A stretch of 39,830 nt of DNA from Candidatus Izemoplasmatales bacterium (GCA_028691315.1 JAQUZN010000008.1:1-39830), one strand, 5' to 3'. Shown: positions 15,654 through 24,330, numbered from the stretch's first letter. The notes: generated by a model not told the origin, from the letters alone. Numbers and translations are program-made.

Positions 15654-16757
15654 ATGGGCTTAACAGCTGGAATTGTTGGTTTGCCAAATGTTGGCAAATC
15701 GACATTATTTAATGCAATAACAAAATCAAAAGTACTTGCGGCAAACTATCCGTTTGCGACTATTGACCCTAATATTGGTGTCGTTGAAGTTCCGGATAAA
15801 AGAATTGATGCGCTTGTCAAAATGTACAATCCAAAAAAGACAATTTATACAACTTTTGAATTTACTGATGTAGCCGGTCTAGTGAAAGGCGCGTCAAAAG
15901 GTGAAGGACTTGGAAATCAATTTTTAAGTCATATTAGAAGTTGTGATGCGATTTGTCAAGTGGTTCGTTGTTTTGAAGATTCAAATGTCATCCATGTGGA
16001 AGGTACTATTGATCCACTTCGTGATATTGAGACAATTAAAATTGAACTTATATTATCAGATATTGATTCAATTGAAAAAAGAATTCCAAAAATTCGTAAA
16101 CGTGCCGAATTAAAAACTGATAAAGATGCTGTGTACGAATATGAAATATTGCAAAGAATTAATGTTGGGTTGTTAGCTTCAACCCCAATTAGGTCTCAAG
16201 AATTATCAGAAGATGAGCGTAAGTTTATCCGTAATTTTAGTTTTTTGACCGCAAAACCGATGCTTTATGTATGTAATGTTTCTGATGACGAACTTGTTGA
16301 TTACTCTCAAAACGATTTTGTGAAGAAAGTTGAAGCACTTGCTATACTTGAAGGTGCTAAATGTTGTGTAATTAGCGCTAAAATTGAACAAGAACTTTCT
16401 GAACTAGAAGACGATGATAAAGCGATGTTTTTAGAAGAACTTGGCGTAAAAGAATCAGGGCTTGTCGATTTAATCAATAAGAGTTATGATATGTTAGGAC
16501 TTCAAACATTCTTAACAGCAGGAGAAAAAGAAGTTAGGGCTTGGACCTTTAAAAAAGGGATGAAAGCACCTGAATGTGCTGGAATCATTCATTCCGATTT
16601 TGAAAAAGGATTTATCCGTGCGGAAACGATTTATTTTGATGATTTAATTTTTGCTGGCTCTGAAGCAAAAGCAAAGGAATTAGGAAAATTTCGTCTAGAA
16701 GGAAAAGATTACATAGCCAAAGATGGAGATGTTTTTCATTTTAGATTTAACTTATAA
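15654..16757 (+). CDS. ychF: Ribosome-associated nucleotidase YchF (Obg family)
   Basis: A 367-residue YchF/OLA1 protein, standard length. The P-loop GLPNVGKST is at residues 9-17, the G3 region reads TDVAGLVKGASKGEGLGNQF, and the C-terminal TGS domain includes AWTFKKGMKAPECAG. Members bind ATP in preference to GTP, associate with ribosomes and act in stress responses. The ATG follows a TAGGAG site. The cinA-like gene follows after 13 bases with its ribosome site overlapping the ychF stop codon. Confidence 0.95.
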   Translation: MGLTAGIVGLPNVGKSTLFNAITKSKVLAANYPFATIDPNIGVVEVPDKRIDALVKMYNPKKTIYTTFEFTDVAGLVKGASKGEGLGNQFLSHIRSCDAICQVVRCFEDSNVIHVEGTIDPLRDIETIKIELILSDIDSIEKRIPKIRKRAELKTDKDAVYEYEILQRINVGLLASTPIRSQELSEDERKFIRNFSFLTAKPMLYVCNVSDDELVDYSQNDFVKKVEALAILEGAKCCVISAKIEQELSELEDDDKAMFLEELGVKESGLVDLINKSYDMLGLQTFLTAGEKEVRAWTFKKGMKAPECAGIIHSDFEKGFIRAETIYFDDLIFAGSEAKAKELGKFRLEGKDYIAKDGDVFHFRFNL

Positions 16758-16770
16758 GGAGATTTTTATC

Positions 16771-17487
16771 GTGGAGCAAGAAGAATCAGGTAAAGTGATT
16801 TATGAAGAAACGTATGGCATATTTTCTCTTCAAGAAGATGAAGTAGCCAACTTAATTAATAAGAATCTACCTGTATATAAAAATGTCTTTGTTGATATTA
16901 ATATGGATAGTGGAATTCCATATGTGAGGGTTCAAAGCGATGATCAAAAGCATTTTGTAAGGGTAATTAAAGCCCTTAAGAAAAGTTTGGCTTTTTTTAT
17001 GATGACTTTGCCTAACAAAACTTTTGAAGAGATGCTTGTGGAACTACTCATTCAAAAACGCATCAAAATATCTACCGCTGAATCCATGACTGGTGGACTC
17101 ATTGCATCAACTCTTGTTGGTGTTCCTAATGCATCATCGGTCTTACAAGAGGCATTCATTGTCTATTCAGATGAAGCAAAACAAAAAGTGTTAGACGTAA
17201 GTCCATTTTCGCTTGAGACTTATGGCGTTTGTTCCCAAGAAGTTGCTAGAGAAATGGTAGAAAAGTTATATTTATTAACAAATGCTGAAATATGTATTAG
17301 TGTTACAGGCATTGCTGGGCCAACCGGTGGCGATGAAACAAATCCTGTCGGTAGTGTATATATTGGTTTGAAAACATTTAATCAAACTGAAGTTCTTTTT
17401 CATAAATTTAGAGGAGACCGAAATCAAGTTAGAAAATTAGCTACTATGACAGCCATATGTAAAGTAATACTTCATTTTATTCATTAG
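16771..17487 (+). CDS. CinA C-terminal-domain protein (PncC-like amidohydrolase) with a short N-terminal extension
   Basis: A 238-residue protein. Residues from about 85 to the end are a complete CinA_C/PncC domain: STAESMTGGLIASTLVGVP, then VTGIAGPTGGDETNPVGSV. This domain deamidates nicotinamide mononucleotide, recycling the NMN released by NAD-dependent DNA ligase. Full CinA proteins are about 410 residues with an N-terminal MoaB-like domain; that domain is missing. The first 80 residues are probably the remaining linker region. The start is the GTG at 16771 after AAGGAGA; an in-frame ATG 16 codons earlier lies inside ychF and lacks a site. Confidence 0.85.
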   Translation: MEQEESGKVIYEETYGIFSLQEDEVANLINKNLPVYKNVFVDINMDSGIPYVRVQSDDQKHFVRVIKALKKSLAFFMMTLPNKTFEEMLVELLIQKRIKISTAESMTGGLIASTLVGVPNASSVLQEAFIVYSDEAKQKVLDVSPFSLETYGVCSQEVAREMVEKLYLLTNAEICISVTGIAGPTGGDETNPVGSVYIGLKTFNQTEVLFHKFRGDRNQVRKLATMTAICKVILHFIH

Positions 17488-17496
17488 GGGGACTTT

Positions 17497-18420
17497 ATGT
17501 TTATTTCAAAGTTAAGCAAAAAACAAGCACTTCTCTTTTTTGCACTAACATATATTGTTGCTTTTATTGTTGGGTGGATTGTTCAATATATCTTATTTGG
17601 CCCTAATTCTCCGTTATGGATGAAGTCACTTATCCTTGATGTAGTCGCAACCATTGTGATATGGGTGGTAGGTTTAGTTATTAAAAATCAAAGCATATAT
17701 GACCCTTATTGGAGTGTTTTTCCGCCAGTTTTATTGGGGTATTGGATGATAGTTCAAAAAATTTCCATCTCTTTTTTGAACCTTCTATTATTCATTTCAG
17801 TTTTAGTTTGGAGTGTACGCTTAACTTATAACTTTGTAATTAATTTTAGTGGATTTAAATATCAAGATTGGCGATACGTGATGTTAAAAGCAAGGAAACC
17901 TAGATTATGGTTTTTTACCAACTTGTTTGGAATTAACATGATGCCTACATTGATTGTTTTTATTCAAATGCTTTCTTTATTACAAGTGATTGGTTATACA
18001 GGAAAAGTTAGTTTCATCTTTATAATTGGTGTCTTTATTTCGCTAGGCGCAGCTATTTTGCAATATATTTCAGACAAACAAATGCGTTCTTTTAGACTTT
18101 TACATTCAGCTCAAAAGGCATGTATGAGAGAAGGACTTTGGGCTTATTCAAGACACCCTAATTATTTTGGCGAGGTTTCATTTTGGTGGGGATTATGGGT
18201 TATGTATATAGGAATAACTGGAAACTTTGATTTTTATCTAGTGTCGCCTATATTAATGACTTTGTTATTTATACTTATTTCAATTCCTATGATGGAAAAG
18301 AAGATATTATCGACTCGACCAGAGTATAAAGATATTCAAAATGAAATCAGTGGATTTATTCCAACTTTTTGGAGAAAACAAAAGCAGGGCGAGTCGGTTT
18401 TAAATGAACAGTCATTTTAG
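17497..18420 (+). CDS. DUF1295 family membrane protein (steroid 5-alpha-reductase-like)
   Basis: A 307-residue protein with about seven membrane segments. The diagnostic motif YSRHPNYFGEVSFWWGLW near residue 221 is shared by DUF1295, isoprenylcysteine methyltransferases and 5-alpha-reductase-like enzymes, and marks the cofactor-binding C-terminal region. The YDPYWSVFPP segment near residue 67 is also typical of DUF1295. The bacterial substrate is unknown; lipid or isoprenoid modification is inferred from the fold. It starts 9 bases after the CinA-like gene, so it is probably in the same transcript. Confidence 0.85.
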   Translation: MFISKLSKKQALLFFALTYIVAFIVGWIVQYILFGPNSPLWMKSLILDVVATIVIWVVGLVIKNQSIYDPYWSVFPPVLLGYWMIVQKISISFLNLLLFISVLVWSVRLTYNFVINFSGFKYQDWRYVMLKARKPRLWFFTNLFGINMMPTLIVFIQMLSLLQVIGYTGKVSFIFIIGVFISLGAAILQYISDKQMRSFRLLHSAQKACMREGLWAYSRHPNYFGEVSFWWGLWVMYIGITGNFDFYLVSPILMTLLFILISIPMMEKKILSTRPEYKDIQNEISGFIPTFWRKQKQGESVLNEQSF

Positions 18421-18460
18421 CTTTCAATAAAAAATAATACAAAAAAATAGAGAAGAAGCA

Positions 18461-18476
18461 GTTGTCTTTGGACAAC
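18461..18476 (+). promoter_or_regulatory. Hairpin upstream of the MFS gene
   Basis: Perfect 6-bp stem GTTGTC/GACAAC with TTTG loop in the 70-base gap before the MFS start. There is no T run after it. It may mask or present the poor ribosome site of the next gene. Confidence 0.3.
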
Positions 18477-18490
18477 CTGGTTTGATAAAA

Positions 18491-19720
18491 ATGACACAAC
18501 TTTGGAATAAAAATTTTACTATTTTAACGATAGGATCTTTCATCTCCGCGCTTGGCAGTGCGGCAGCTGGAATATCCTTTTCTGTATTAATATTTATTGA
18601 AACTCAGTCACCGCTTTTGCTAGCTATTTTTACAATTGCGAATATTATTCCTAGATTAATATCCAATTTTGTTGTAGGACCATTTGTAGATAGACATTCG
18701 CGTGTAAAAATGATTTATTTAATTGATTTCTTTTATAGTGTCATTTTTGCAATAATTGCAATTATTTTATTTACAGGGTTTTTCAATGTATGGGCATTTA
18801 TGGCAGTTGCTGGTTTTATAGGTGTTATCGATACGTTGTATCAAACCGCATTTATGAGTTTGTTTCCAGAGGTAATTCCAAAAGGCAGACACTCTCAAGC
18901 ATATTCTATTTCAAGTTTAATTTGGCCTATTTCTGCGGCTATAATGGCGCCTGTGGCGATGCTTTTTATTGATAAGTTTGTCTATGGCGTGGCAATTCTT
19001 ATGGTATTTAATGCCGTTACTTTTGTTGTTACTGCAACGATGGAAACAATGATTCATGCAGAGGAAAAATTGAATACTTCTCCAGTTATTCGGTTTCAAT
19101 TTGTTTCTGATTTAAAAGAAGGATTAGATTATTTCAAAAAAGAAAAAGGGATTTTAGGAATTGGACTACTCTTTATGGTCTTTTCTTTTGTATACTCTGT
19201 TTCTGATTTGCTTAAAATGCCTTATTTTCAACAGAGTTCAGTTTATACACTGGTAAACTTTTCGTTTTTGATTTCTGCAGGAGCGATTGGTAGAGTTGTA
19301 GGTGGTCTCTTTCATTACTTTGTAAAATTACCAACCCATTCAAAATTTAAAATTGCAGTAGTGGTGTATTTCACGGTAGAAATACTGAACGCAGTAATGC
19401 TTTTTACACCATATTTTATGATGATCATTTTTTCCTTTATTATTGGGGCTTTATCTGTTACATCCTTTAATATCAGAATGGCTGCGACGCAAACATATAT
19501 TCCTTCTGAGAAACGTGGAAGAGTAAATTCAGTTCAAAATCTACTATGGAATATGGGGGCTATTATTGGAACAGTCATCATTGGTTTAGTCGCTGAATAT
19601 ACGGATTTAAGTTACCGAGTTATCATCTTAGGGGTTGCTGTATTTTCGATATCTGCAATCTTCTTAATACCGATTCGATCAAAACAAGAATTTATGAAGA
19701 TTTATAACGTAGAAGTCTAA
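18491..19720 (+). CDS. MFS transporter
   Basis: A 409-residue major facilitator superfamily permease with about 12 membrane segments and the motif A-like loop GPFVDRHSRVKM between helices 2 and 3. Its layout (SFISALGSAAAGISFSVLIF start, RGRVNSVQNLLWNMGAIIG loop in the C-terminal half) is like the group that includes macrolide-efflux and secretion-effector relatives, but the substrate cannot be called. The start is taken as the ATG at 18491; a TTG three codons earlier is also open and neither has a strong ribosome site. It probably shares the ychF transcript or an unseen promoter. Confidence 0.85.
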   Translation: MTQLWNKNFTILTIGSFISALGSAAAGISFSVLIFIETQSPLLLAIFTIANIIPRLISNFVVGPFVDRHSRVKMIYLIDFFYSVIFAIIAIILFTGFFNVWAFMAVAGFIGVIDTLYQTAFMSLFPEVIPKGRHSQAYSISSLIWPISAAIMAPVAMLFIDKFVYGVAILMVFNAVTFVVTATMETMIHAEEKLNTSPVIRFQFVSDLKEGLDYFKKEKGILGIGLLFMVFSFVYSVSDLLKMPYFQQSSVYTLVNFSFLISAGAIGRVVGGLFHYFVKLPTHSKFKIAVVVYFTVEILNAVMLFTPYFMMIIFSFIIGALSVTSFNIRMAATQTYIPSEKRGRVNSVQNLLWNMGAIIGTVIIGLVAEYTDLSYRVIILGVAVFSISAIFLIPIRSKQEFMKIYNVEV

Positions 19721-19749
19721 AAAAATGTCAAACTTGGATAGACTAATTG

Positions 19750-19778
19750 TGGACAAAAAGTTTATCTTATGTTATAAT
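19750..19778 (+). promoter_or_regulatory. Promoter of rpsF-ssb-rpsR
   Basis: TGGACA (19750-19755), 17-base spacer and an exact TATAAT (19773-19778) with the TG extension (TATG-T-TATAAT). Confidence 0.8.
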
Positions 19779-19784
19779 ACCAAG

Positions 19785-19845
19785 GCGTGAGAATAAACTC
19801 TCATCTGCTTGCTGCAAATGCAGCCAATAGACCATAAGGAGGAAA
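19785..19845 (+). promoter_or_regulatory. rpsF leader, candidate S6:S18 autoregulatory element
   Basis: A leader of about 65 nt with two hairpins: TGAGA/TCTCA (19788-19792 with 19799-19803) and GCTGC-AAAT-GCAGC (19811-19824), followed by the AAGGAGG site. In many bacteria a leader before rpsF binds the S6:S18 complex. Position and size fit, but I cannot confirm the family's conserved CCG-containing bulge here. Confidence 0.4.
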
Positions 19846-19848
19846 AAA

Positions 19849-20139
19849 ATGAGAAAGTATGAAATTATGTACATCATTCGTCCTACACTAGAGTTAGAGG
19901 GAAAAAAAGCATTAATTCAAGAATTAAATGCGATCCTAACTTCTAGAGGCACAGAAACTGTGTCTGTAAACGAATGGGGCACAAGAGAACTTGCTTACGA
20001 AATTAATAATTTCAAAAAAGGGTACTATGTTGTTTTAACAGCACTAGCAACTCCAGAAGCAACTGTTGAACTCGATCGTGTCATGAAAATCAAAGAAGAC
20101 GTTATTCGTCATATTATTATCTCTAGAGAAGAAATGTAA
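19849..20139 (+). CDS. rpsF: 30S ribosomal protein S6
   Basis: A 96-residue S6, standard length. The start MRKYEIMYIIRP and the segment EWGTRELAYEINNFKKGYYV are hallmarks. S6 pairs with S18 on the 30S platform. AAGGAGG precedes the ATG. The gene order rpsF-ssb-rpsR is conserved across Bacillota. Confidence 0.96.
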   Translation: MRKYEIMYIIRPTLELEGKKALIQELNAILTSRGTETVSVNEWGTRELAYEINNFKKGYYVVLTALATPEATVELDRVMKIKEDVIRHIIISREEM

Positions 20140-20156
20140 TTTAAGGGGATGACAAA

Positions 20157-20621
20157 ATGTTAAACAAAGTCGTTTTAATTGGTAGATTAGCCAGAGACCC
20201 TGAGTTAAGATACACAACGAATAACAACATCCCAGTTGTATCGTTTACTTTGGCGGTTAGTAGACCATTTCAAAGTAAAGATCAATCCACAGGTGATAAT
20301 AATAACACTGCGGACTTTATTAATTGCACTGCATGGCGTAACCAAGCAGAAAACGTTAGTAAATATATCCAAAAAGGATCTTTAGTAGCGGTCGATGGCC
20401 GTCTTCAAACAAGAGACTATATGGATGAAAAAAATAACGTAAGAAGATATGTAACTGAAGTTGTTTGTGATAGTGTTGTATTCTTAGAATCCAAATCACA
20501 ACGCGAAAATTCTTCTAATGATTCAAACACACAAAAATCTAATGATCGATTCGAAAAAAATCAAAACGATGATGATAAAATTAAAAATATCAATATCATC
20601 GAAGACGATTTACCATTCTAA
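20157..20621 (+). CDS. ssb: Single-stranded DNA-binding protein
   Basis: A 154-residue SSB. Residues 1-105 form the OB fold: start [20 protein letters not shown], then [11 protein letters not shown] and the [12 protein letters not shown] strand. A disordered Asn/Asp/Ser-rich linker follows, then the acidic C-terminal tip EDDLPF that recruits replication and repair partners. An AAGGGG site lies before the ATG. It is translated between rpsF and rpsR. Confidence 0.96.
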   Translation: MLNKVVLIGRLARDPELRYTTNNNIPVVSFTLAVSRPFQSKDQSTGDNNNTADFINCTAWRNQAENVSKYIQKGSLVAVDGRLQTRDYMDEKNNVRRYVTEVVCDSVVFLESKSQRENSSNDSNTQKSNDRFEKNQNDDDKIKNINIIEDDLPF

Positions 20622-20638
20622 AAGGAGGACTAGTTAAA

Positions 20639-20902
20639 ATGTATACTAAACCACAAGGCGAAAGAAGCAATTCTCGTCCTGGCGGAGCTCGTCGTAAAAG
20701 CCGCAAAAGATGCTATTTCAGCGATAATAAAATTAAATATATCGATTTCAAAGACTTTGAAGTATTAAAGAAATTTATCTCCGAAAGAGGTAAAATTCTT
20801 CCAAGAAGAGTCACTGGAACGAAAGCTTATTATCAGAAACATTTAGCAGTTGCGATTAAGAGAGCACGCTTTATGGCATTACTTCCATTCGTAAAAGACT
20901 AA
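20639..20902 (+). CDS. rpsR: 30S ribosomal protein S18
   Basis: An 87-residue S18 with a basic N-terminal tail and the conserved core [40 protein letters not shown] and ARFMALLPF. The CYF near residue 23 is also typical. An AAAGGAGG site precedes the ATG. It is the last gene of the operon, followed by a strong terminator. Confidence 0.96.
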   Translation: MYTKPQGERSNSRPGGARRKSRKRCYFSDNKIKYIDFKDFEVLKKFISERGKILPRRVTGTKAYYQKHLAVAIKRARFMALLPFVKD

Positions 20903-20910
20903 CAAAAAAT

Positions 20911-20937
20911 AAAGGACTCGTTTGAGTCCTTTTTCTT
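20911..20937 (+). terminator. Terminator of rpsF-ssb-rpsR
   Basis: Perfect 9-bp stem AAAGGACTC/GAGTCCTTT with GTTT loop and a T-rich tail. Confidence 0.9.
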
Positions 20938-21012
20938 ACCTTATTACATAGATATTTCTTGTATTTATCGTAGTTTGTTTATGATGTTTTTGTGAATGCA
21001 TGTGTGAAACAC

Positions 21013-21040
21013 TTGAGTTTTTTTTGTTTTAGGCTATAAT
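21013..21040 (+). promoter_or_regulatory. Promoter of the rhomboid gene
   Basis: TTGAGT (21013-21018), 16-base spacer, TATAAT (21035-21040), 22 bases before the ATG. Confidence 0.6.
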
Positions 21041-21062
21041 TATTCAGTAAGTGGGTGAAAAG

Positions 21063-21740
21063 ATGAACAAAATTAGTTTTGATCAAAAATTACTGTTATT
21101 TATTAAAAAAAGCCCAGTAACTGCAACGTTAATGATACTTAATTTACTGATGTTACTTGTAACTTATATTGTTGGTGGGTTTGAAAATGATGTATTTGTA
21201 AAACTTGGAGGGTTAGCTCCAATTCTAATTACCGATACCCATGAATATTACCGGTTATTAACTTCAATGTTTTTACATGCAAGTCTTCTTCATTTCTTAA
21301 GTAATATGCTGGCTTTATATCTATTAGGAATTGCTTTAGAAAAAACAATGGGTCCAGTTCGTTTTACGCTTCTTTACTTTATATCAGGACTTGGCGCAAG
21401 CGTTGCGATTGTATTATTTGCAGAACCTCTTCGACTAACAATTGGCGCAAGTGGCGCAATTTATGGAATCGTTGGCAGTCTACTATATATCACATTTGCT
21501 AGACCTTTATGGTTTACTCCACAAAGTGTTCGGTCTATTCGGTATATGATTGTTTTGAACTTATTCATTACGGTTATTGTACCCAATGTATCAATTGCTG
21601 GCCACATTGGCGGATTGATTGTAGGTGTGTTACTTTCATTCATCCTAATGCCTAAAAAACCTTATTTTACAAGATTTATTCGTGAATACAACAATGGATA
21701 TGAAACTGTGAATAATGGCGATGATTATACTGTGTCTTAG
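21063..21740 (+). CDS. Rhomboid family intramembrane serine protease
   Basis: A 225-residue membrane protein with about six membrane helices. The catalytic serine sits in GASGAIYG (near residue 128) and the catalytic histidine in AGHIGG (near 180); the HASLLHFLSNM helix is the conserved HxxxxHxxxN-type segment. Both catalytic residues are present, so an active protease is expected. The start is the ATG at 21063 after GGGTGA; a GTG four codons earlier overlaps that site. Monocistronic. Substrates unknown. Confidence 0.92.
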   Translation: MNKISFDQKLLLFIKKSPVTATLMILNLLMLLVTYIVGGFENDVFVKLGGLAPILITDTHEYYRLLTSMFLHASLLHFLSNMLALYLLGIALEKTMGPVRFTLLYFISGLGASVAIVLFAEPLRLTIGASGAIYGIVGSLLYITFARPLWFTPQSVRSIRYMIVLNLFITVIVPNVSIAGHIGGLIVGVLLSFILMPKKPYFTRFIREYNNGYETVNNGDDYTVS

Positions 21741-21760
21741 CAGTAATCATCGTTTTTTTT
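21719..21760 (+). terminator. Terminator of the rhomboid gene
   Basis: Twelve-bp stem with a 2-nt bulge (CGATGATTA..CTG with CAGTAATCATCG) overlapping the stop codon, then eight T. Confidence 0.85.
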
Positions 21761-21828
21761 AGGTGCATTTCATTTTTAATTACGAAAGAGAATATGGTTC
21801 TTTTCCAGTTTGTATTTTTAAACTTTTG

Positions 21829-21837
21829 TGATATAAT
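21829..21837 (+). promoter_or_regulatory. Extended -10 promoter of gdpP-rplI-dnaB
   Basis: TG-A-TATAAT at 21829-21837, with TTTGTA at 21809-21814 giving a 17-base spacer. Confidence 0.65.
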
Positions 21838-21872
21838 ATGAGTGATAATTTTTGTTTTAGAGAGGTAAGAAT

Positions 21873-24314
21873 ATGAAAATACGTTCTATCGTTTTCATTC
21901 TTGTATTAAGTATCTTCTATACGCTTGCAAGTGCCTTTGGTTTCATTTATTTCGATGAAACATTTTCATTATGGTATAAAGTACTTTATGTTGTAGGTGT
22001 TACACTGATTCCAATGATTTTTTTGTTAAGTGTTCTTTTTAATAGAAAAAGACGAGTCAGAATTAGAAATTTAGAAGAAAAAATCAAAGAAATGAATTTG
22101 TTAAATAAAAGACTTAATAACTCTGAAGATATTGCGTTGAACTATTTGCCTGTCGGTATGGTAATTTATGATGAATCATATACGATTTCATGGGCCAATA
22201 ATGCAGCAAAAGAGTATTTTTCTAACGTTTTAACCGGTCGTAAATTAAGTGTAGTTCATGAAGAACTTGCAAAAATAGTCGAAAAACGTGAAGGAAAATC
22301 AATTGTTAAAATTTACGATGTTGACTATGAGATGATTCATTATCCAAAGAATAAATGTGTATATTTGTTCGAAGTATCAGAAAGAGAAGAAATTAAAAAA
22401 CGTTTACGAGAAAAAATGAATGTGGTTGGAATTATGAGTTTAGATAACTTTTCTGAAGCCACTCAGAATTTAGATTTTCAAGAGAAAACAACAATTCAAG
22501 GTAAATTTCTAAGTGCGATTGATAACTGGTGCAAAAAGCATCACATTTACTTTATCAATTTGAAAGCAGAAAAATCTATCCTTTTGTTCACAAGAAAACA
22601 GCTTGACAGCTTAATGAAAGAAGAGTTTTCGATTATTGATGAAGTTACTACCATTTCAAATTCTAATGAGATTCGCGTCAGCTTATCTTTAGGAATTGCG
22701 ACAATGGATGGCGATATTGATTATTTAGGCGAACTCGCAGAAGAAGCTTTAAAATTAGCTTTAGGCAGGGGTGGAGATCAAGTTGTTATCAATATTCAAA
22801 ATCAACCACTTAAGTTTTTTGGTGGAAAAACAAATACGATTGAAAAACGAACTAAAATTACCGCAAGGATTAATGCAAGAGCTTTATCAGAATTAATCCA
22901 AAAACATGATAAAGTCTATATTATGCCACATAAAACAACCGATATTGATGCCCTAGGCGGAAGTGTTGGCTTGTTACATATTGCTTTATCAGAAGGTAAA
23001 GATGCTAAAATTATTTTAGACTTTGATGATATTGACCAAACTTGTCAAAAAGTAATCAATATGTTAAACCGAGAATATGTCAAATTACTGTCTTACTTTA
23101 TTGATCCTGAAGATGCACTGGATGAAGTGAACCAAGACTCGTTATTGATTCTTGTGGACCATCATAGTCCAGTTCAATCAAATGCCCCAAAGATGATTGA
23201 AAAAACGAAATTTGTAGTTGTTATTGACCATCACCGCAGAATGGATAACTTGTTAAATGAAGTTTTGTTAAACTATGTAGAGCCTTACGCTTCTAGTTCG
23301 GTTGAACTTGTGATAGAACTTATTGAGTTATATCACAAAGCAATTGATATTGATCCATTTGAGGCCACAATGATGCTTGCAGGAATGATGATTGACACCA
23401 ACAATTTTTCTTTTAGAACTGGTGTGAGAACTTTTGAAGCTGCGGCTTTATTAAAACAATATGGCGCTGATCCATTTAAAGCAAGACTGATTCTAAGAGA
23501 ATCTCTTGATGATATTAAGACAAAATCAAACCTTGTAAATCAAGCACAAATCTATCTGAATCACTTTGCAATTACCGCTCTTTCAGAAGATATGAAAACA
23601 GATAGAGTTCAGCTTGCTAAAACAGCTGATGAACTCTTAGAAATCGACAATATTATTGCCTCTTTTGCATTAGGTAGTTTAGGCAATGACACAATAGGTA
23701 TCTCTGCTAGAAGCGTTGATAAGTTTAACGTAAGTGTTATTATGGAACAATTTGGAGGGGCTGGTCATTTAAATAATGCAGGTGCTCAAATTGTTGGATC
23801 AAATATGCATGACTTAGTCAATAAAATTGAAGGAATTTTAAATACAACTTTCAAGGAGGAATTAACAATGAAAGTAATTTTAGTAAAAGATGTTAGAGGG
23901 AAAGGCAAAAAAGGTGAAGTAATTGAAGTAGCTAGTGGGTTTGGAAACTTCTTATTGTCCTCTAAACAAGCGATTGAGGCAAGCAACTCGAACTTAAAAT
24001 CAATCGAAGATGAAAAAGCGAAAGTTGAAAAAGAAGCTTTACAAGAATTTGAACTTGCAAAGAAATTAAAAGATGAAATTGAAAACAGTCCAATCAAATT
24101 ATATGTAAAAATAGGTGAGACTGGAAAGTTATTTGGCGCAATCAATTCAAAACAAATTGCAGAAGAGTTTAAAGTACAGTATAATATTGAAATAGATAAA
24201 CGCAAAATCGTTTTAGAAGATAATATTCATTCTCTTGGAAGTTTCAAAGTTCAAGTGAAACTTCATAAAGACGTTCAAGCTGTTATCAATTTACAGGTTT
24301 TAGAAGAGAAATAA
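21873..24314 (+). CDS. Fusion of c-di-AMP phosphodiesterase GdpP with ribosomal protein L9
   Basis: One open frame of 813 residues. Residues 1-660 are GdpP: two membrane helices (about 5-25 and 34-54), a PAS-like domain (about 65-140), a degenerate GGDEF domain (about 175-310), and DHH/DHHA1 phosphoesterase domains with MPHKTTDIDALGG near 350, VDHHSP near 427, IDHHRR near 450 and GGAGHLNNAGA near 627. It cleaves cyclic di-AMP. Residues 666-813 are a complete L9. No stop separates them: the GdpP tail runs through the L9 ribosome site as FKEELT. In Bacillus these are separate adjacent genes followed by the replicative helicase gene, as here. A membrane-tethered L9 would be odd, so L9 is probably also made from the internal start. 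Confidence 0.9.
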   Translation: MKIRSIVFILVLSIFYTLASAFGFIYFDETFSLWYKVLYVVGVTLIPMIFLLSVLFNRKRRVRIRNLEEKIKEMNLLNKRLNNSEDIALNYLPVGMVIYDESYTISWANNAAKEYFSNVLTGRKLSVVHEELAKIVEKREGKSIVKIYDVDYEMIHYPKNKCVYLFEVSEREEIKKRLREKMNVVGIMSLDNFSEATQNLDFQEKTTIQGKFLSAIDNWCKKHHIYFINLKAEKSILLFTRKQLDSLMKEEFSIIDEVTTISNSNEIRVSLSLGIATMDGDIDYLGELAEEALKLALGRGGDQVVINIQNQPLKFFGGKTNTIEKRTKITARINARALSELIQKHDKVYIMPHKTTDIDALGGSVGLLHIALSEGKDAKIILDFDDIDQTCQKVINMLNREYVKLLSYFIDPEDALDEVNQDSLLILVDHHSPVQSNAPKMIEKTKFVVVIDHHRRMDNLLNEVLLNYVEPYASSSVELVIELIELYHKAIDIDPFEATMMLAGMMIDTNNFSFRTGVRTFEAAALLKQYGADPFKARLILRESLDDIKTKSNLVNQAQIYLNHFAITALSEDMKTDRVQLAKTADELLEIDNIIASFALGSLGNDTIGISARSVDKFNVSVIMEQFGGAGHLNNAGAQIVGSNMHDLVNKIEGILNTTFKEELTMKVILVKDVRGKGKKGEVIEVASGFGNFLLSSKQAIEASNSNLKSIEDEKAKVEKEALQEFELAKKLKDEIENSPIKLYVKIGETGKLFGAINSKQIAEEFKVQYNIEIDKRKIVLEDNIHSLGSFKVQVKLHKDVQAVINLQVLEEK
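23853..23870 (+). promoter_or_regulatory. Internal ribosome binding site and start codon for L9
   Basis: AAGGAGGA (23853-23860) lies 8 bases before the ATG at 23868, which is codon 666 of the fusion and the exact canonical start of L9. The frame is the same as GdpP, so the site also codes for amino acids. Confidence 0.8.
23868..24314 (+). CDS. rplI: 50S ribosomal protein L9, predicted separate product
   Basis: 148 residues from the internal ATG, the usual length of L9. The N-terminal RNA-binding domain starts MKVILVKDVRGKGKKGEVIE and includes VASGFGNFLL; a long charged connecting helix (about residues 45-75) and the C-terminal domain with GKLFGAINSKQIAEE follow. L9 binds 23S rRNA near the L1 stalk and limits frameshifting. 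The strong internal ribosome site supports independent translation, while read-through from gdpP gives the 813-residue fusion. dnaB follows 16 bases after the stop. Confidence 0.85.
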   Translation: MKVILVKDVRGKGKKGEVIEVASGFGNFLLSSKQAIEASNSNLKSIEDEKAKVEKEALQEFELAKKLKDEIENSPIKLYVKIGETGKLFGAINSKQIAEEFKVQYNIEIDKRKIVLEDNIHSLGSFKVQVKLHKDVQAVINLQVLEEK

Positions 24315-24330
24315 GATTTTGGAGGCATTT

